Source of the DNA: Paenibacillus amylolyticus
Lineage (GTDB): Bacteria > Bacillota > Bacilli > Paenibacillales > Paenibacillaceae
Length of the DNA: 64,000 bases
Direction of reading: 5' to 3'
Assembly: GCF_029689945.1 (NCBI RefSeq)
Contig: NZ_CP121451.1
Location: 124,001-188,000, forward strand
A model generated the notes under the pieces. It did not search any database. It was not told the DNA's origin and worked only from the letters and a program-made list of their open reading frames with translations. The position numbers and the translations under genes were made by a program. Shown here piece by piece: positions 29,894 to 39,275 of this stretch; positions within the stretch are counted from its first letter, which is position 1; every line of letters starts with the position of its first letter.

Positions 29894-31074
29894 TTAAACA
29901 CCGTGCAAATGCAAGACACTACACTTGGAACATGCCGGTGTCAGTCGTTCATCCATCATTTCCCTTATCCTTTTGTAGGTTATGCCGTGCCATAATTCCT
30001 GTACGGACGCTTCATTTAATTTGCCGATCTCGAACTCCTTGAAAAATTTGCACGCCACAATTGTTCCATCGGGCGTAATATCCATCCGGTTTGAGAGAGC
30101 CAGGCATTTCTTGTTCATGGTGCCATTACTCTTCACCTCGTTGCCGAGCACGAAATCTTCGATCTGGTCATAATCCAGATTCGGCTGGTAGCGTAAACGC
30201 ATTTTCCAGACGCGATTATTCACCCGGTCCAACTCGCTCATCAAAGCAGGGATACGCTCCGGATCGAGCTTGTAGTTAAAGGCGTGCCAGCTTCGTTCGC
30301 CCTTGTGCTCGCTCGCCGGAAGGAAGTCGAACTTCTGGTCAAAGTAATCATCCATTCCCTGCGTGCATTCGTCCGAGATGTACCACGGGAAGCAGACCAT
30401 GACCATATCTACACCGACGCCCTCCAGAAAGTCCAACAAATCGTAAAGCTTGTCGGTCATCCCATCGTTAACGACGGTATGGATCGTAATTTTGCCCCTG
30501 AATCGGTTTTCCTTGCGCAGCTCGACCAGCATCCGAATAGCATCGATCGCCTTGTTGAATACCCCTTTGCCGCGAAGCGCATCATTCTCTTCTTCGAATC
30601 CATCAAGTGCAATGAGCAGCTTCCAGGTTGTCGGAGATTCTCAGCAAGGTGTCCAGCTTTCGCTCGATCAGCATCGCGTTTGTGCAGATCGTCGTCTCAC
30701 GAGGATGGGCTTCAAGCAAATCGGCCAAACGGTCGAAATGGCTGTATACGAGCGGCTCGCCGCCCCAGATATATAGTCTCGACTTGGCTGGTTCAGTCTC
30801 GAGGATCAGCTTCTCCAGCAGCCCGTAGTCGAGCTGTTCCCGTCTGCTGCTCCGGTGTCATAAAGTGATGGTAGCCGGTGTCGTTCCATTGATAGCAATG
30901 CTTGCAGCGCAAGTTGCATTGGTTCGTCAGTTTAATCCCGACCGACTCTGGCAACGGTGTCGCGTAACCCGCTATTTTTTCCATGTTCCGCTTGGTTTCC
31001 ACCGTATTCTTGATTGTACGTTTCAATATTTGCAAATCCTTTGGGGAACGTTTAATCTCTGATTTCGGATTCAT
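29894..31074 (-). pseudogene. Radical SAM/SPASM-like enzyme, two frameshifts
   Basis: Three frame segments form one protein of about 390 residues. The first has the iron-sulfur motif CxxxCxxC in LTNQCNLRCKHCYQW. The second, in another frame (about 30620-30840), has the SAM-binding YIWGGEPLVYSHFDRLADLL. The third starts in LLIALDGFEEENDALRG and ends with a cysteine-rich SPASM-like part (KKCLALSNRMDITPDGTI, then ACSKCSVLHLH). Removing one base near 30843 and one near 30620 restores the frame. Such enzymes make a 5'-deoxyadenosyl radical to oxidise, epimerise or cross-link a substrate. The substrate here is unknown. Confidence 0.8.
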
Positions 31075-31117
31075 ATCAACACCACCCCTCTTAAACCTAT
31101 TAGGTCATTCACATGAA

Positions 31118-32212
31118 TCAATAGATATAATACCTAGAACAAGCCGTGCAGATCGGAAGCATATTTTTTTTCATGTACGCGCGATAATCTTTGTACTTGT
31201 CACTACTCCAGATATCCATCAAACTCTCTTCGTTCACGTTGCCAAAGGTCAAATCATAGAAGGCATGGCAGGGCGAAACGTCGCCCCTTGCCGTAATCTC
31301 TGCATAAACCCATGGAAGGGAGCAGCGATTTCGTTTATCAGCCATCTGATGGAATTGCCCCGAGAAATAGTTGCTCAAATTTTGTTCATCTATCGTTTTC
31401 GGATAGGTAATCACATGGATGCTGTTTTTCAAGCAATAGGCTTTAACATTATTGAGCTGTCTCGTCAATTCCGGAATATCGATCTGGCTGAACGAACTGG
31501 TGTCACGCCACACCATTCCCTTGGCATAAGGAGCTTCATGCACGTCGAATTTGTCACTAAGAACCTCCACATATTGGGCATACTGCTCTTCCGTAGCATA
31601 GAGCTGCACTTCCATACTGATATGGTCCAACATCGACAAATCGATATGCTTAAAGAAAAATTCCTCAACGTACATATAGTTCAAGGGCGTAATGATAAAG
31701 GATACACCCATTTTCGGAAATTGCTTGCCCTTGCTTTCCCGAAGCTCATAAAGCTTCTCAATCCCCTTGATTACTTTCTTGAATACGCCTTTGCCTCTCT
31801 GCTTATCATTGATTTCCTCAGGGCCGTCGAGAGACATCCAGATCTTGTTTGGAGCAGTCTCGACAAGCATCTCGGCATGCTGCTCAAGCAGTGTGCCGTT
31901 CGTGGGGAAGTCCGCTTTACTTCCATAGTGATTGATCATGGCGAGAATGTCGCTCAGCCAAGGGTACATCAACGGCTCGCCACCGAAGAAATCGTAATAT
32001 GGCTTGCCCGGGCTGCACTCGACGATGATCTTTTTAATGAGATCCGGATCCAGATGAGCTAACGTTTTCTTGCTTTTGTACGGCCCTTCGAGTCCCCACT
32101 CATAGCACATCTTGCATCGTAAATTACATTCCTCCAAAAGCTGCATGACAATCCATCTCGGATAGCTTGTCTTTATCTTATCTTGGACGACACTCAATTT
32201 GTTTACGCTCAT
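31118..32212 (-). CDS. Radical SAM/SPASM enzyme
   Basis: This 364-residue enzyme has the radical SAM cluster motif in LEECNLRCKMCYEW (about 28-41) and a GGEP motif in YYDFFGGEPLMYPWLSDIL. The C-terminal cysteines (RCSLPWVYAEI, then VSPCHAF and ICTACSRYY) suggest an auxiliary iron-sulfur site. In butirosin the radical enzyme BtrN oxidises a cyclitol alcohol; others modify peptides. No precursor peptide gene was found nearby, which favours a small-molecule substrate. It starts 27 bases after the glycosyltransferase and is followed by a second radical SAM gene. Confidence 0.9.
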   Translation of the reverse strand: MSVNKLSVVQDKIKTSYPRWIVMQLLEECNLRCKMCYEWGLEGPYKSKKTLAHLDPDLIKKIIVECSPGKPYYDFFGGEPLMYPWLSDILAMINHYGSKADFPTNGTLLEQHAEMLVETAPNKIWMSLDGPEEINDKQRGKGVFKKVIKGIEKLYELRESKGKQFPKMGVSFIITPLNYMYVEEFFFKHIDLSMLDHISMEVQLYATEEQYAQYVEVLSDKFDVHEAPYAKGMVWRDTSSFSQIDIPELTRQLNNVKAYCLKNSIHVITYPKTIDEQNLSNYFSGQFHQMADKRNRCSLPWVYAEITARGDVSPCHAFYDLTFGNVNEESLMDIWSSDKYKDYRAYMKKNMLPICTACSRYYIY

Positions 32213-32239
32213 CGCATAACCCCTTTTGCCATTGAAATG

Positions 32240-33355
32240 TTACCCCTTCGTTAACGCGACTCTCGCACAATAATGATCCACATAATTCGTCCGTTCTCCG
32301 GGTCTGTTCATGATCGCTTGATGCATATCCTTAAGGACCTCTACGGAAAAATCCAGCTCCCGCCACTTCTCGTAGCGGATTCCGAACCCCAGAGACTCCC
32401 ACAATTCCAAATTGCTAAGCTCGTGACTTCCGAACGGCTCCAGCAAAATAAGAGGGGTACCGGATGCAAGCGAGTCGATTAATGTGCCCGCTCCCGGCTT
32501 GGCAACGATAGCCATCGCCTCCGAAGCGATATCGAATAACCAATGATGATCAACCTCAGCGGCGTATGACTTCGTGCCTTCTCCCGTTATTTCGATGTAT
32601 GGCGGAAACTCGTGCAGGCCGTTCGCACTCTTCACCCATGCACACCATTCCGGATCGTTCATCCAATATCGGTGATCGGGATCGGGCTTAGCTTCCTTCC
32701 AATCGTAAGCTACGATATCAAGCCCGTATTTATGGCCGGCAAGCTCTGGAATTGTACTTTGATAAGTGCCCATCCCCCATCCGCCGCCATGAACAACAAG
32801 CCGCTGCTTCCTTGAGTTGAAGGGCAGTGGCGTACGATGAAGAACCGGGATTTCGCATCGAATCTCCATCTTGTCGGTGTCATAGAGACAAGCATTGTAA
32901 TAATACTCGTCATAGCTAGGATGAAACTTCTTCAAGCTCTTCCAGGACGGGGCCAGATCTGAATCAACGTAGAGCAGGTCTACATAAATTTGATTTGGCA
33001 GCATCTTCTCCCTATACAAATCCAGAATATAGATCCAGTGTCCGGATAACGATATGAATTCGAACCGCTCTTCCGCTTTCCACGCCTCCAGCAATAGCTC
33101 GACCTGGGCATCATCAATGCTGTCGCGTATATCCATCGGCATTCGGGCCGATAAATTGGCAAGTGCGAAATTATTGTGGTAAGCCTTTCTGCTGTCGACA
33201 ATATGATCCATCTTGTCTTGCTCCAGATAGCTTTCGAACACGAGCACTTCCGTCGCGATATCCCTTTTCTCGAAATCACTTGCAGCTAACAGGCCGGGAA
33301 TATAGAAACCCAGACCGAAACCCGAGCATAGAATCGTCACTTTCCGCTCACCCAT
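32240..33355 (-). CDS. GT-B glycosyltransferase (MurG/GT28-like)
   Basis: The protein has about 371 residues. It begins KVTILCSGFGLGFYIPGLL, a GT-B N-terminal nucleotide-fold start, and ends with the donor-site loop IVAKPGAGTLIDSLASGTPL followed by LLEPFGSHE, as in MurG and GT28 enzymes. The ATG at 33355 has GGAGGAAG eight bases upstream; a start 45 bases earlier lies close to the ATP-grasp stop and is less likely. The nearby UXS-like gene suggests a UDP-pentose donor, which is inference. Confidence 0.8.
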   Translation of the reverse strand: MGERKVTILCSGFGLGFYIPGLLAASDFEKRDIATEVLVFESYLEQDKMDHIVDSRKAYHNNFALANLSARMPMDIRDSIDDAQVELLLEAWKAEERFEFISLSGHWIYILDLYREKMLPNQIYVDLLYVDSDLAPSWKSLKKFHPSYDEYYYNACLYDTDKMEIRCEIPVLHRTPLPFNSRKQRLVVHGGGWGMGTYQSTIPELAGHKYGLDIVAYDWKEAKPDPDHRYWMNDPEWCAWVKSANGLHEFPPYIEITGEGTKSYAAEVDHHWLFDIASEAMAIVAKPGAGTLIDSLASGTPLILLEPFGSHELSNLELWESLGFGIRYEKWRELDFSVEVLKDMHQAIMNRPGERTNYVDHYCARVALTKG

Positions 33356-33399
33356 AAAATTTCTTCCTCCATTCATGGCTTCAAGCGCTTCGGACTGCA

Positions 33400-34758
33400 T
33401 CAGCGGGCGATCTTGAAGGATAACGATGACAGCACATCATTAACCTTAGCGGTCAATCGTTCGTTATCCCATTCCCCCTGGATCAACGAATAATATAATC
33501 TGCCTTTCACCTGCTTATTCCGGATCCCCTTGCACTCACTGACGACTTTGTTAATAAGGAGCGTATTCGCGCTTAACGGTAAAATACCGAATCCTCGATC
33601 AGGCTTATATAGAACACCCTCGCGGTCCAGCAATTCAAGCAATTGATCGAATGATACATCGCAGGCAAACTGTAAATTCACATGCGTCATGCTCCCTGCC
33701 GTGTCGTGCTTCTTCAGGTAGCGGTCAACGTAATGCTTGATCAGACTCATCGATCTTCTGGCATTCACCTCAACAATCGGAACGATGCCGCCGTCTGTCA
33801 ACAGCATGGAATCGACGCATACGTCGCCGTGATAACCCGACCGATAAAGCTCGCGAGCCGCCCGTTTCATTACATCAAAATACTTCGCTTCCTGCATCAT
33901 ATGAAGCAACCTATCGTCTGCTGTATAGGAGCCTTGGTAAGCGAAATTGTGATTGACCAACTGCTGCACTGAGATATGTCGGTAACTGCCGTCCGGATCG
34001 ATGTGGAATTGGCAAGAAAAATCCAATTCCTTGCGGAGGAACGGCTCAACAATAAACCGAACCGTTTTTCCCTTGCTACACTGATCGGCGACATAGGATG
34101 TGACTCGCTGCAAAATCGCTTCCGACTCAATCAGCAAATTGCCTTTCCCGGATACCCCAAACTCATCTTTGATCAGGAAGGGTCCTTGATTCAACAAAGT
34201 CAAGCCGCTTGCCAACAGCTCTTCGGAAGAATAGACCGTCTGGCTGTCACACTGAAGATCAAGGCGACGATTCAATTCGGTTGAATACAGCTTCGAATTG
34301 ACGGTCTGAACCGTATCGATAGCTGGAAAATCCTGTTTCAGCCTGTAACGTGCTGCAGCACGATCCGCCCCCGGAATGACGGCAAATGGCGACAACTGGG
34401 CTCCGTCCAGCAAATAGGGATCCATGTCACCCATTCGATCGGCTGATGTGAGCAGGTCGAAGATATTGGCGGTTCTGCCTGCGCTTCCTACATCAGGACT
34501 CTCGAGATCGGTTGAATTGGAAAGAAATTTAAATCCGATCTCATGCAAATACGCTTTATGGCAAACGTTCATTCGATAGCGAGTAATGAGCCTATCCTGC
34601 GCCTCGCAAAATGGGAAGAGCAGCTTATCCATGGCCATCACGATATTCTCCATTTCAGGATCATGAAACGACGGCAGTTTGGCTAGATTAGGGTCGCGCC
34701 AGAAGCGTTCCGCATCAAATGTCCCGATAATGAGCTCGAACTCGCGTCCATCGTTCAT
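33400..34758 (-). CDS. ATP-grasp ligase, probable amino acid:ACP ligase
   Basis: This is a 452-residue protein with an ATP-grasp core. The lysine-bearing strand is in QGPFLIKDEFGVSGKGNLL, and the metal/ATP site is in CVDSMLLTDGGIVPIVEVNA. It starts inside the end of the ACP gene (four-base overlap), so the two are made together. In butirosin synthesis BtrJ, an ATP-grasp enzyme, loads L-glutamate onto the ACP BtrI. By analogy this enzyme would charge the adjacent ACP with an amino acid. The identity of that amino acid is unknown, and a peptide-bond-forming role is the main alternative. Confidence 0.75.
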   Translation of the reverse strand: MNDGREFELIIGTFDAERFWRDPNLAKLPSFHDPEMENIVMAMDKLLFPFCEAQDRLITRYRMNVCHKAYLHEIGFKFLSNSTDLESPDVGSAGRTANIFDLLTSADRMGDMDPYLLDGAQLSPFAVIPGADRAAARYRLKQDFPAIDTVQTVNSKLYSTELNRRLDLQCDSQTVYSSEELLASGLTLLNQGPFLIKDEFGVSGKGNLLIESEAILQRVTSYVADQCSKGKTVRFIVEPFLRKELDFSCQFHIDPDGSYRHISVQQLVNHNFAYQGSYTADDRLLHMMQEAKYFDVMKRAARELYRSGYHGDVCVDSMLLTDGGIVPIVEVNARRSMSLIKHYVDRYLKKHDTAGSMTHVNLQFACDVSFDQLLELLDREGVLYKPDRGFGILPLSANTLLINKVVSECKGIRNKQVKGRLYYSLIQGEWDNERLTAKVNDVLSSLSFKIAR

Positions 34759-35006
34759 ACAGGCGCTGTCTTCTGTAGCTCCGAGATATAATTGCAGAAG
34801 GTCGTTACCGACTCCATAAGATCGAAGTCGAATTGTTCAAAATCGATTTCAATACCGAAACGCTCTTCCACATTTAATACAAAAGTAATTAGCTGTAAAG
34901 AGTCCAATCCCCCGTCTTCCATGATGTCGGAATGCTCGTTCAAACGGCTTGCCAGCTCAGCGTCTTCCTTGATTTCGCTTATCATCGCTATGATTTGTTC
35001 TTGCAT
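34755..35006 (-). CDS. Acyl carrier protein
   Basis: This is an 83-residue carrier protein. The phosphopantetheine serine lies in MEDGGLDSLQLITFV (about 35), in the expected position at the start of helix 2. The ATG at 35006 has GGGAGG six bases before it; upstream starts lie inside the UXS-like gene. Its stop overlaps the start of the ATP-grasp gene. Position suggests it carries the aminoacyl group made by that ligase for transfer by a BtrH-like enzyme. Confidence 0.88.
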   Translation of the reverse strand: MQEQIIAMISEIKEDAELASRLNEHSDIMEDGGLDSLQLITFVLNVEERFGIEIDFEQFDFDLMESVTTFCNYISELQKTAPV

Positions 35007-35019
35007 AAGTACCTCCCGT

Positions 35020-35955
35020 TTAATGGATATATTGACCCTGGTAATAATGGATCGTTCTAGCGAGTGCATCATGCAAACTGATCGCCGGTTCCCAGTCCAT
35101 AATCGTCCTTGAAATGGTAATATCCGGCTTCCTTCTCCTTGGATCGTCTTCCGGCAGCGGGAGAAACTCTAACTGCGCGTTGGACTTCATTAGCTCCTTC
35201 AATATTTGGGCGACTTCAAGTATGGTGACTTCCTCCGGATTTCCCAGATTGACTGGCTGTTCATACGTGGTACTCAGCAGTCTCACAATCCCTTCCAGCA
35301 AATCGTCGATATACTGAAAGCTTCTCGTCTGACTGCCGTCGCCATAAATCGTAAGGTTCTGCTTGGACATGATTTCATTAATGAAATTGGTAATCACGCG
35401 TCCGTCATGTAAATCCATCCTCGGGCCGAATGTATTGAAGATCCGAATGACCCTTACCGGTATACCGTATTTCCTGTTCATCCAGTAGGTGATCGCCTCT
35501 GCATACCGCTTCGCTTCGTTGTAGCAGCTTCGTGCTCCAACCGAATTCACGTTGCCATAGTAGCTTTCCGGCTGAGGGTGAACAGTTGGGTTACCGTAGA
35601 TCTCGCTTGTTGAAGCCAAGAAGAACGCAGCCTGCTTTTCTTTGGCCAAATACAGCAGATGCATCGTCCCTTCGCTGTTGACCCTCATCGTTTCGATCGG
35701 ATAGGACAAATATTTGGGCGGACTGGCAGGACTGGCAAAATGCATCACCCAATCGACAGGGCCTTCAATTGCGAGCGGATAAATGACATCATGCTCGATA
35801 AACTTGAAATTTGGCGACCGTAAGAGATGGTCTATGTTGACAGTAGAGCCGGTCAGAAAATTATCTACGCCGATAACGGTATGGCCTTCCCGCAGCAGCC
35901 TCTCGGCGAGGTTGGAACCGATGAAGCCTGCAACCCCTGTTAATACAATGAATAT
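35020..35955 (-). CDS. UDP-glucuronate decarboxylase-like SDR enzyme (UXS type)
   Basis: This extended SDR of about 311 residues has VLTGVAGFIGSNLAERLL for NAD binding, ASPASPPKYLSYPIETM, the catalytic YxxxK in CYNEAKRYAEAITYW, and FGPRMDLHDGRVITNFINE, which are typical of UDP-xylose synthases. It should convert UDP-glucuronate to UDP-xylose or its keto intermediate. No ATG, GTG or TTG precedes the Rossmann motif after an in-frame stop. The best start is ATA at 35955, six bases after GGAGGGG. A true ATA start or a sequence error are both possible. The enzyme probably makes the donor sugar for the cluster's glycosyltransferase. Confidence 0.82.
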   Translation of the reverse strand: MFIVLTGVAGFIGSNLAERLLREGHTVIGVDNFLTGSTVNIDHLLRSPNFKFIEHDVIYPLAIEGPVDWVMHFASPASPPKYLSYPIETMRVNSEGTMHLLYLAKEKQAAFFLASTSEIYGNPTVHPQPESYYGNVNSVGARSCYNEAKRYAEAITYWMNRKYGIPVRVIRIFNTFGPRMDLHDGRVITNFINEIMSKQNLTIYGDGSQTRSFQYIDDLLEGIVRLLSTTYEQPVNLGNPEEVTILEVAQILKELMKSNAQLEFLPLPEDDPRRRKPDITISRTIMDWEPAISLHDALARTIHYYQGQYIH

Positions 35956-36342
35956 TAGGATCCCCTCCCTTGCTTAAGGTTTGTGAAACCACTATTAATT
36001 CAATCGAAACAGGTATGGTTCTACGCATGAGTCACAAGATGTTGGGTTAAATACCAGGAGAGATTCTTGAGGTGAGTGGATCCGTTGTAGTTGTGCCGGA
36101 AAAAGCGCTTGAAGCAATGCGGATCGTTGAAAGACAAGAAGGCAATAGGCTGGCTGTCAGCAAACGTTTGTTTTAATACAAGAGCAACGGTTTGGCTTAC
36201 TCAACACGCTGTCTCCCAACGATTATAATCCCGGCATCACTCCCTCCATAAATATGCCCGGATCACCACGGGCTTCGGGCTAAGGCTTCTATTCGGGTGC
36301 AAGAAGAGATATCCACAACTGAGATCATCTGCTCCCTCAACA
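35956..36342. other. Intergenic gap inside the biosynthetic cluster
   Basis: This is the only large gap in the cluster. It holds one short plus-strand relic (36072-36176, listed separately) and otherwise no gene, hairpin or precursor peptide that I can support. A promoter for the downstream genes may lie here. Confidence 0.4.
36072..36176 (+). pseudogene. Short relic, possibly the end of an RraA-like protein
   Basis: The frame reads GSVVVVPEKALEAMRIVERQ and ends after 34 residues. The VVVVP.E.A pattern recalls the C-terminus of RraA-family proteins. GGAGAG precedes the GTG. It runs against the cluster and is far too short for the family, so it is a tentative relic. Confidence 0.25.
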
Positions 36343-37398
36343 TTACTGAATGTCTACTTTCTTCAGCCATCGTTCAAGGAATATGGATTCTTCATTTTCT
36401 ATATTCGTAATCAGCGTTTGTAAGCTTTCGGAAATACTCGTATCCTTTGTCAAATTATATTTAATCGCTAGATTCACAAGTATCTTTGCTTTAATTTCTA
36501 TGGCTGTGAATTCATCTATATGCTCTTGATTTAATTCAATTAAATGCCGATTATCGTACAAGTACTTGAGTCTTAGCGTCATCATCTTTTTATGATCATA
36601 AAGTAAATGAAAGGGTCTTATATCAAGCATAGCCTTATGTTCCGATGTCTCTTTCGCATAATTAAATAGAGTTGTGTATATTTGCATGCCGAAGTCAAGA
36701 TTGTGCCTGTCGCCCCCGTAGTTGAACATCTCCCAATACTCCGGCGTTTGGTTAGTGAAATAATTTCTTATCGAATTCACTAGGGTATCTGCACTGAATT
36801 TATCCTGATATTGATCATTGAATGTATACAGGTAAACCATTTCTTTTAGATAATCATGATTCGTTGTTAGATGATTCTTGTCGAACGCAAGATTGAAATC
36901 AGTAAATGATATCTCAGCCTGACTGTACACCCCGTTCTTAAAAAAATCGGAAACATACAATATCTCTCTTTCCAAATCATAGCCGTAAACAAATATGTCA
37001 TGATGCAATTGAAGTTTATTGTAGCGATCGCTTAAGGGCACGTAGAAATAATTGATCATGGTGTGGACATAGTTATTAGCATTAATATTTTCTACAATAA
37101 AATGAATAACAGAGTCCCATTTCATTGTTACCGTATCTCTATGTATCTTTTGAGTAGTAATCCATTTGCACCCATCCGATGGCCGCAGCTCATAAGACAG
37201 AGGGAAATAAAAATCTCCCCAATGGTGTTTATAATCTTTGTTAATAAATAATTGAATATAATTGCTATATATCCATGGGTGTGCGGATTCGTAATGGGTA
37301 AGGATGGACAAGAGATGAGCATGTTGCGTATAAGTTGTAATCATCGGATAACTGACCGGCAATATTTTTCTGCCCAATGTTTGAGTTGAATTCTTCAA
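36343..37398 (-). CDS. Second BtrH-like/papain-like cluster protein
   Basis: The protein has 351 residues and resembles the one at 24319-25353 in layout. A histidine segment, LQLHHDIFVYGYDLEREILYVSDFF (in two parts, about residues 130-152), matches KHGLHPVFVYGFNLTNEEIY in that protein. The C-terminal part is helical in both. The N-terminal cysteine seen in the other copy is not evident here, so it may use another nucleophile or be non-catalytic. It lies directly after the ACP-ligase gene, which suggests it acts on that enzyme's carrier-bound product. The assignment is inference from shared pattern. Confidence 0.5.
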   Translation of the reverse strand: MKNSTQTLGRKILPVSYPMITTYTQHAHLLSILTHYESAHPWIYSNYIQLFINKDYKHHWGDFYFPLSYELRPSDGCKWITTQKIHRDTVTMKWDSVIHFIVENINANNYVHTMINYFYVPLSDRYNKLQLHHDIFVYGYDLEREILYVSDFFKNGVYSQAEISFTDFNLAFDKNHLTTNHDYLKEMVYLYTFNDQYQDKFSADTLVNSIRNYFTNQTPEYWEMFNYGGDRHNLDFGMQIYTTLFNYAKETSEHKAMLDIRPFHLLYDHKKMMTLRLKYLYDNRHLIELNQEHIDEFTAIEIKAKILVNLAIKYNLTKDTSISESLQTLITNIENEESIFLERWLKKVDIQ

Positions 37399-37446
37399 CC
37401 TTCGTTCACCCCTGGTTATTTGGTTAAATGGCTTAAGGATTCCGAA

Positions 37447-39177
37447 TCAGTATATCTCATTTAGCAATAAGCGCTTCGTACTTGCCCTGTCCAGTTTTCC
37501 TGTCTTTGTTTTTGGAATGTTATCGATAATCCTCCATTGTCTGGGCACTTTATACGATGACAAATGCAATTTGCAATGTCGTGTCAGCGCATCTACATCA
37601 ATCAGGCATTCATTAAAAACCTTCAGAAATGCGACAGGAACTTCACCTAATAGATCATCGTGTATACCGACAACCATGACCTCCTGCACTTCTTTCAAGC
37701 CGTACAAAAATTCCTCGATTTCTTCCGGATAGATGTTGATACCGCCGGATATAATGATATTCTTCTTTCGGCCTGTGAGTATAAGACATCCTGATTCATT
37801 CCAATATCCCAAATCTCCTGTCTTCAACCAGCCCCCAACAATGGTAGCGTTCGTTAACTCCGGGTTTTTGTAATAACCGAGCATCACATTCGGGCCCTTG
37901 ACCCAAATTTCTCCGATCGCTGCTCCTTCAACCTCATTCTCTTCTTCGTCAACAAGACGAATAGAAACGTCATTGATGGGTGATCCACAGGATAAGCTGC
38001 GCTCTCCCCGTTCCATCATGCTCACCCGCGGAGAAGCTTCGGTCAATCCATAGGTTTGAATAATGTCTGCGTGAGGAAATACAGTCTGCAGTTGGTCTAC
38101 TAATTTCGCGGGAATCGCCGCACCGCTAATTACAATATATTCAATGGAATCAAAGGTACTCCAGTTCCTTGTCAGATGGAAATCGGAAACAAAGTGCATC
38201 AATTGCGTAGGCACCGCTGAGAATGCCGTGACCGCCTTATTCTGAAACAGTTTAAACGCTGTGCGCGGCAGCAAGGGCAAGCTGATCAGTTTAATTCGGG
38301 TTCCATATAACATGCAAGAAATCAATTGTGTGACAATTGTAGAACTGAAATGAACGGGCATCGTTACAAGAAACGAATCTTGATCCGTATACCCCACCTT
38401 TCCGCCATGTGCCAACGCATTCGTTAATACATTCCAATGGGATAACATAACGATTTTAGATTTTCCAGTTGTGCCTGATGTAGGAAGGAGAATCGCACAT
38501 TGATTGGGATCGGACTGTTTGGTTAACGAGATCGATTCGAACGAAGGCATGGGTTCTTGCGATATATCCTGAGCGGTAACCCAAGGAATGTCGCAATTTA
38601 AATACGCAGGCTGTGCAGATTTGCTGATAACCAATTTGGCGTCACTGGCATTTATAATATTTTCAATTTCAGTATTGGATGCCGAATAAGGAACCGGTAC
38701 TAACACATAACCGCAGATTTGAATGCCAAGCGCCGCAAAAATGAACAAGGGCTCATTATTGGTGTATAATGCAAGATGACTTCCGGGCTCAAGCCCAAAA
38801 TTCTTATGGATATATAAAGAAATCAAGTAAGCTTCTTTCATCACCTCTGCGTAAGTCCATTGCTGCTTAAGATCTTCAAGGATAATATGATCTTGGCGAT
38901 TAGAGGCCTCCAGAAATAGACGCTGAATGATCGTCATCATAGCGTTCTCTGTCAAATAATTAAGGATTAATTCAGTCGTGGAGAACTTCTCAAATAACAG
39001 ATCTTCATCAGGGATCGAGATATTAAACTTCGATTCCATTAAAACAATAAGCTTGACGAAGCCTACTGAATCGATCCCTTGGTCCAACAAACGGGTATCG
39101 TGGTCTTCCGAATACTCGATGTCCAGCTCAGCAAAAATTTCATCTCTCAAGATCAATTCTATTGATTTAGACATCAT
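37447..39177 (-). CDS. ACP-acyl-AMP ligase fusion
   Basis: This 576-residue protein is probably the first gene of the cluster. Residues 1-78 are a carrier domain (phosphopantetheine serine in LLDQGIDSVGFVKLIVLM). The rest is an ANL adenylating enzyme with the P-loop-like LLPTSGTTGKSKIVML, YGLTEASPR, GWLKTGDLGYW and the C-terminal lysine in NIPKTKTGKLDR. It would activate a carboxylic acid with ATP and load it on its own carrier. The carrier at the N-terminus is the reverse of the usual order. The substrate cannot be read safely. Its ATG lies near the relic of an IS256-type element. Confidence 0.88.
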   Translation of the reverse strand: MMSKSIELILRDEIFAELDIEYSEDHDTRLLDQGIDSVGFVKLIVLMESKFNISIPDEDLLFEKFSTTELILNYLTENAMMTIIQRLFLEASNRQDHIILEDLKQQWTYAEVMKEAYLISLYIHKNFGLEPGSHLALYTNNEPLFIFAALGIQICGYVLVPVPYSASNTEIENIINASDAKLVISKSAQPAYLNCDIPWVTAQDISQEPMPSFESISLTKQSDPNQCAILLPTSGTTGKSKIVMLSHWNVLTNALAHGGKVGYTDQDSFLVTMPVHFSSTIVTQLISCMLYGTRIKLISLPLLPRTAFKLFQNKAVTAFSAVPTQLMHFVSDFHLTRNWSTFDSIEYIVISGAAIPAKLVDQLQTVFPHADIIQTYGLTEASPRVSMMERGERSLSCGSPINDVSIRLVDEEENEVEGAAIGEIWVKGPNVMLGYYKNPELTNATIVGGWLKTGDLGYWNESGCLILTGRKKNIIISGGINIYPEEIEEFLYGLKEVQEVMVVGIHDDLLGEVPVAFLKVFNECLIDVDALTRHCKLHLSSYKVPRQWRIIDNIPKTKTGKLDRASTKRLLLNEIY

Positions 39178-39275
39178 ATTCCCCCGTTAGATAATCTTTA
39201 GAAAGGCTGATTAAAGAGGATGGTATACGTGATGAGCAAGTGAAAGTAATTGTGCAGAAGAATAAGTCCATAACA

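Noticed and set aside
30983..32062. Long plus-strand open frame of 359 codons
   Set aside because: It is antisense to two radical SAM genes whose motifs are clear, and its own product matches nothing.
24319..39177. RiPP cluster with a precursor peptide for the two radical SAM enzymes
   Set aside because: No short leader-core peptide gene with a ribosome site was found in the gaps, and no peptidase or RRE-like protein is present. The carrier and sugar genes fit a small-molecule route better.
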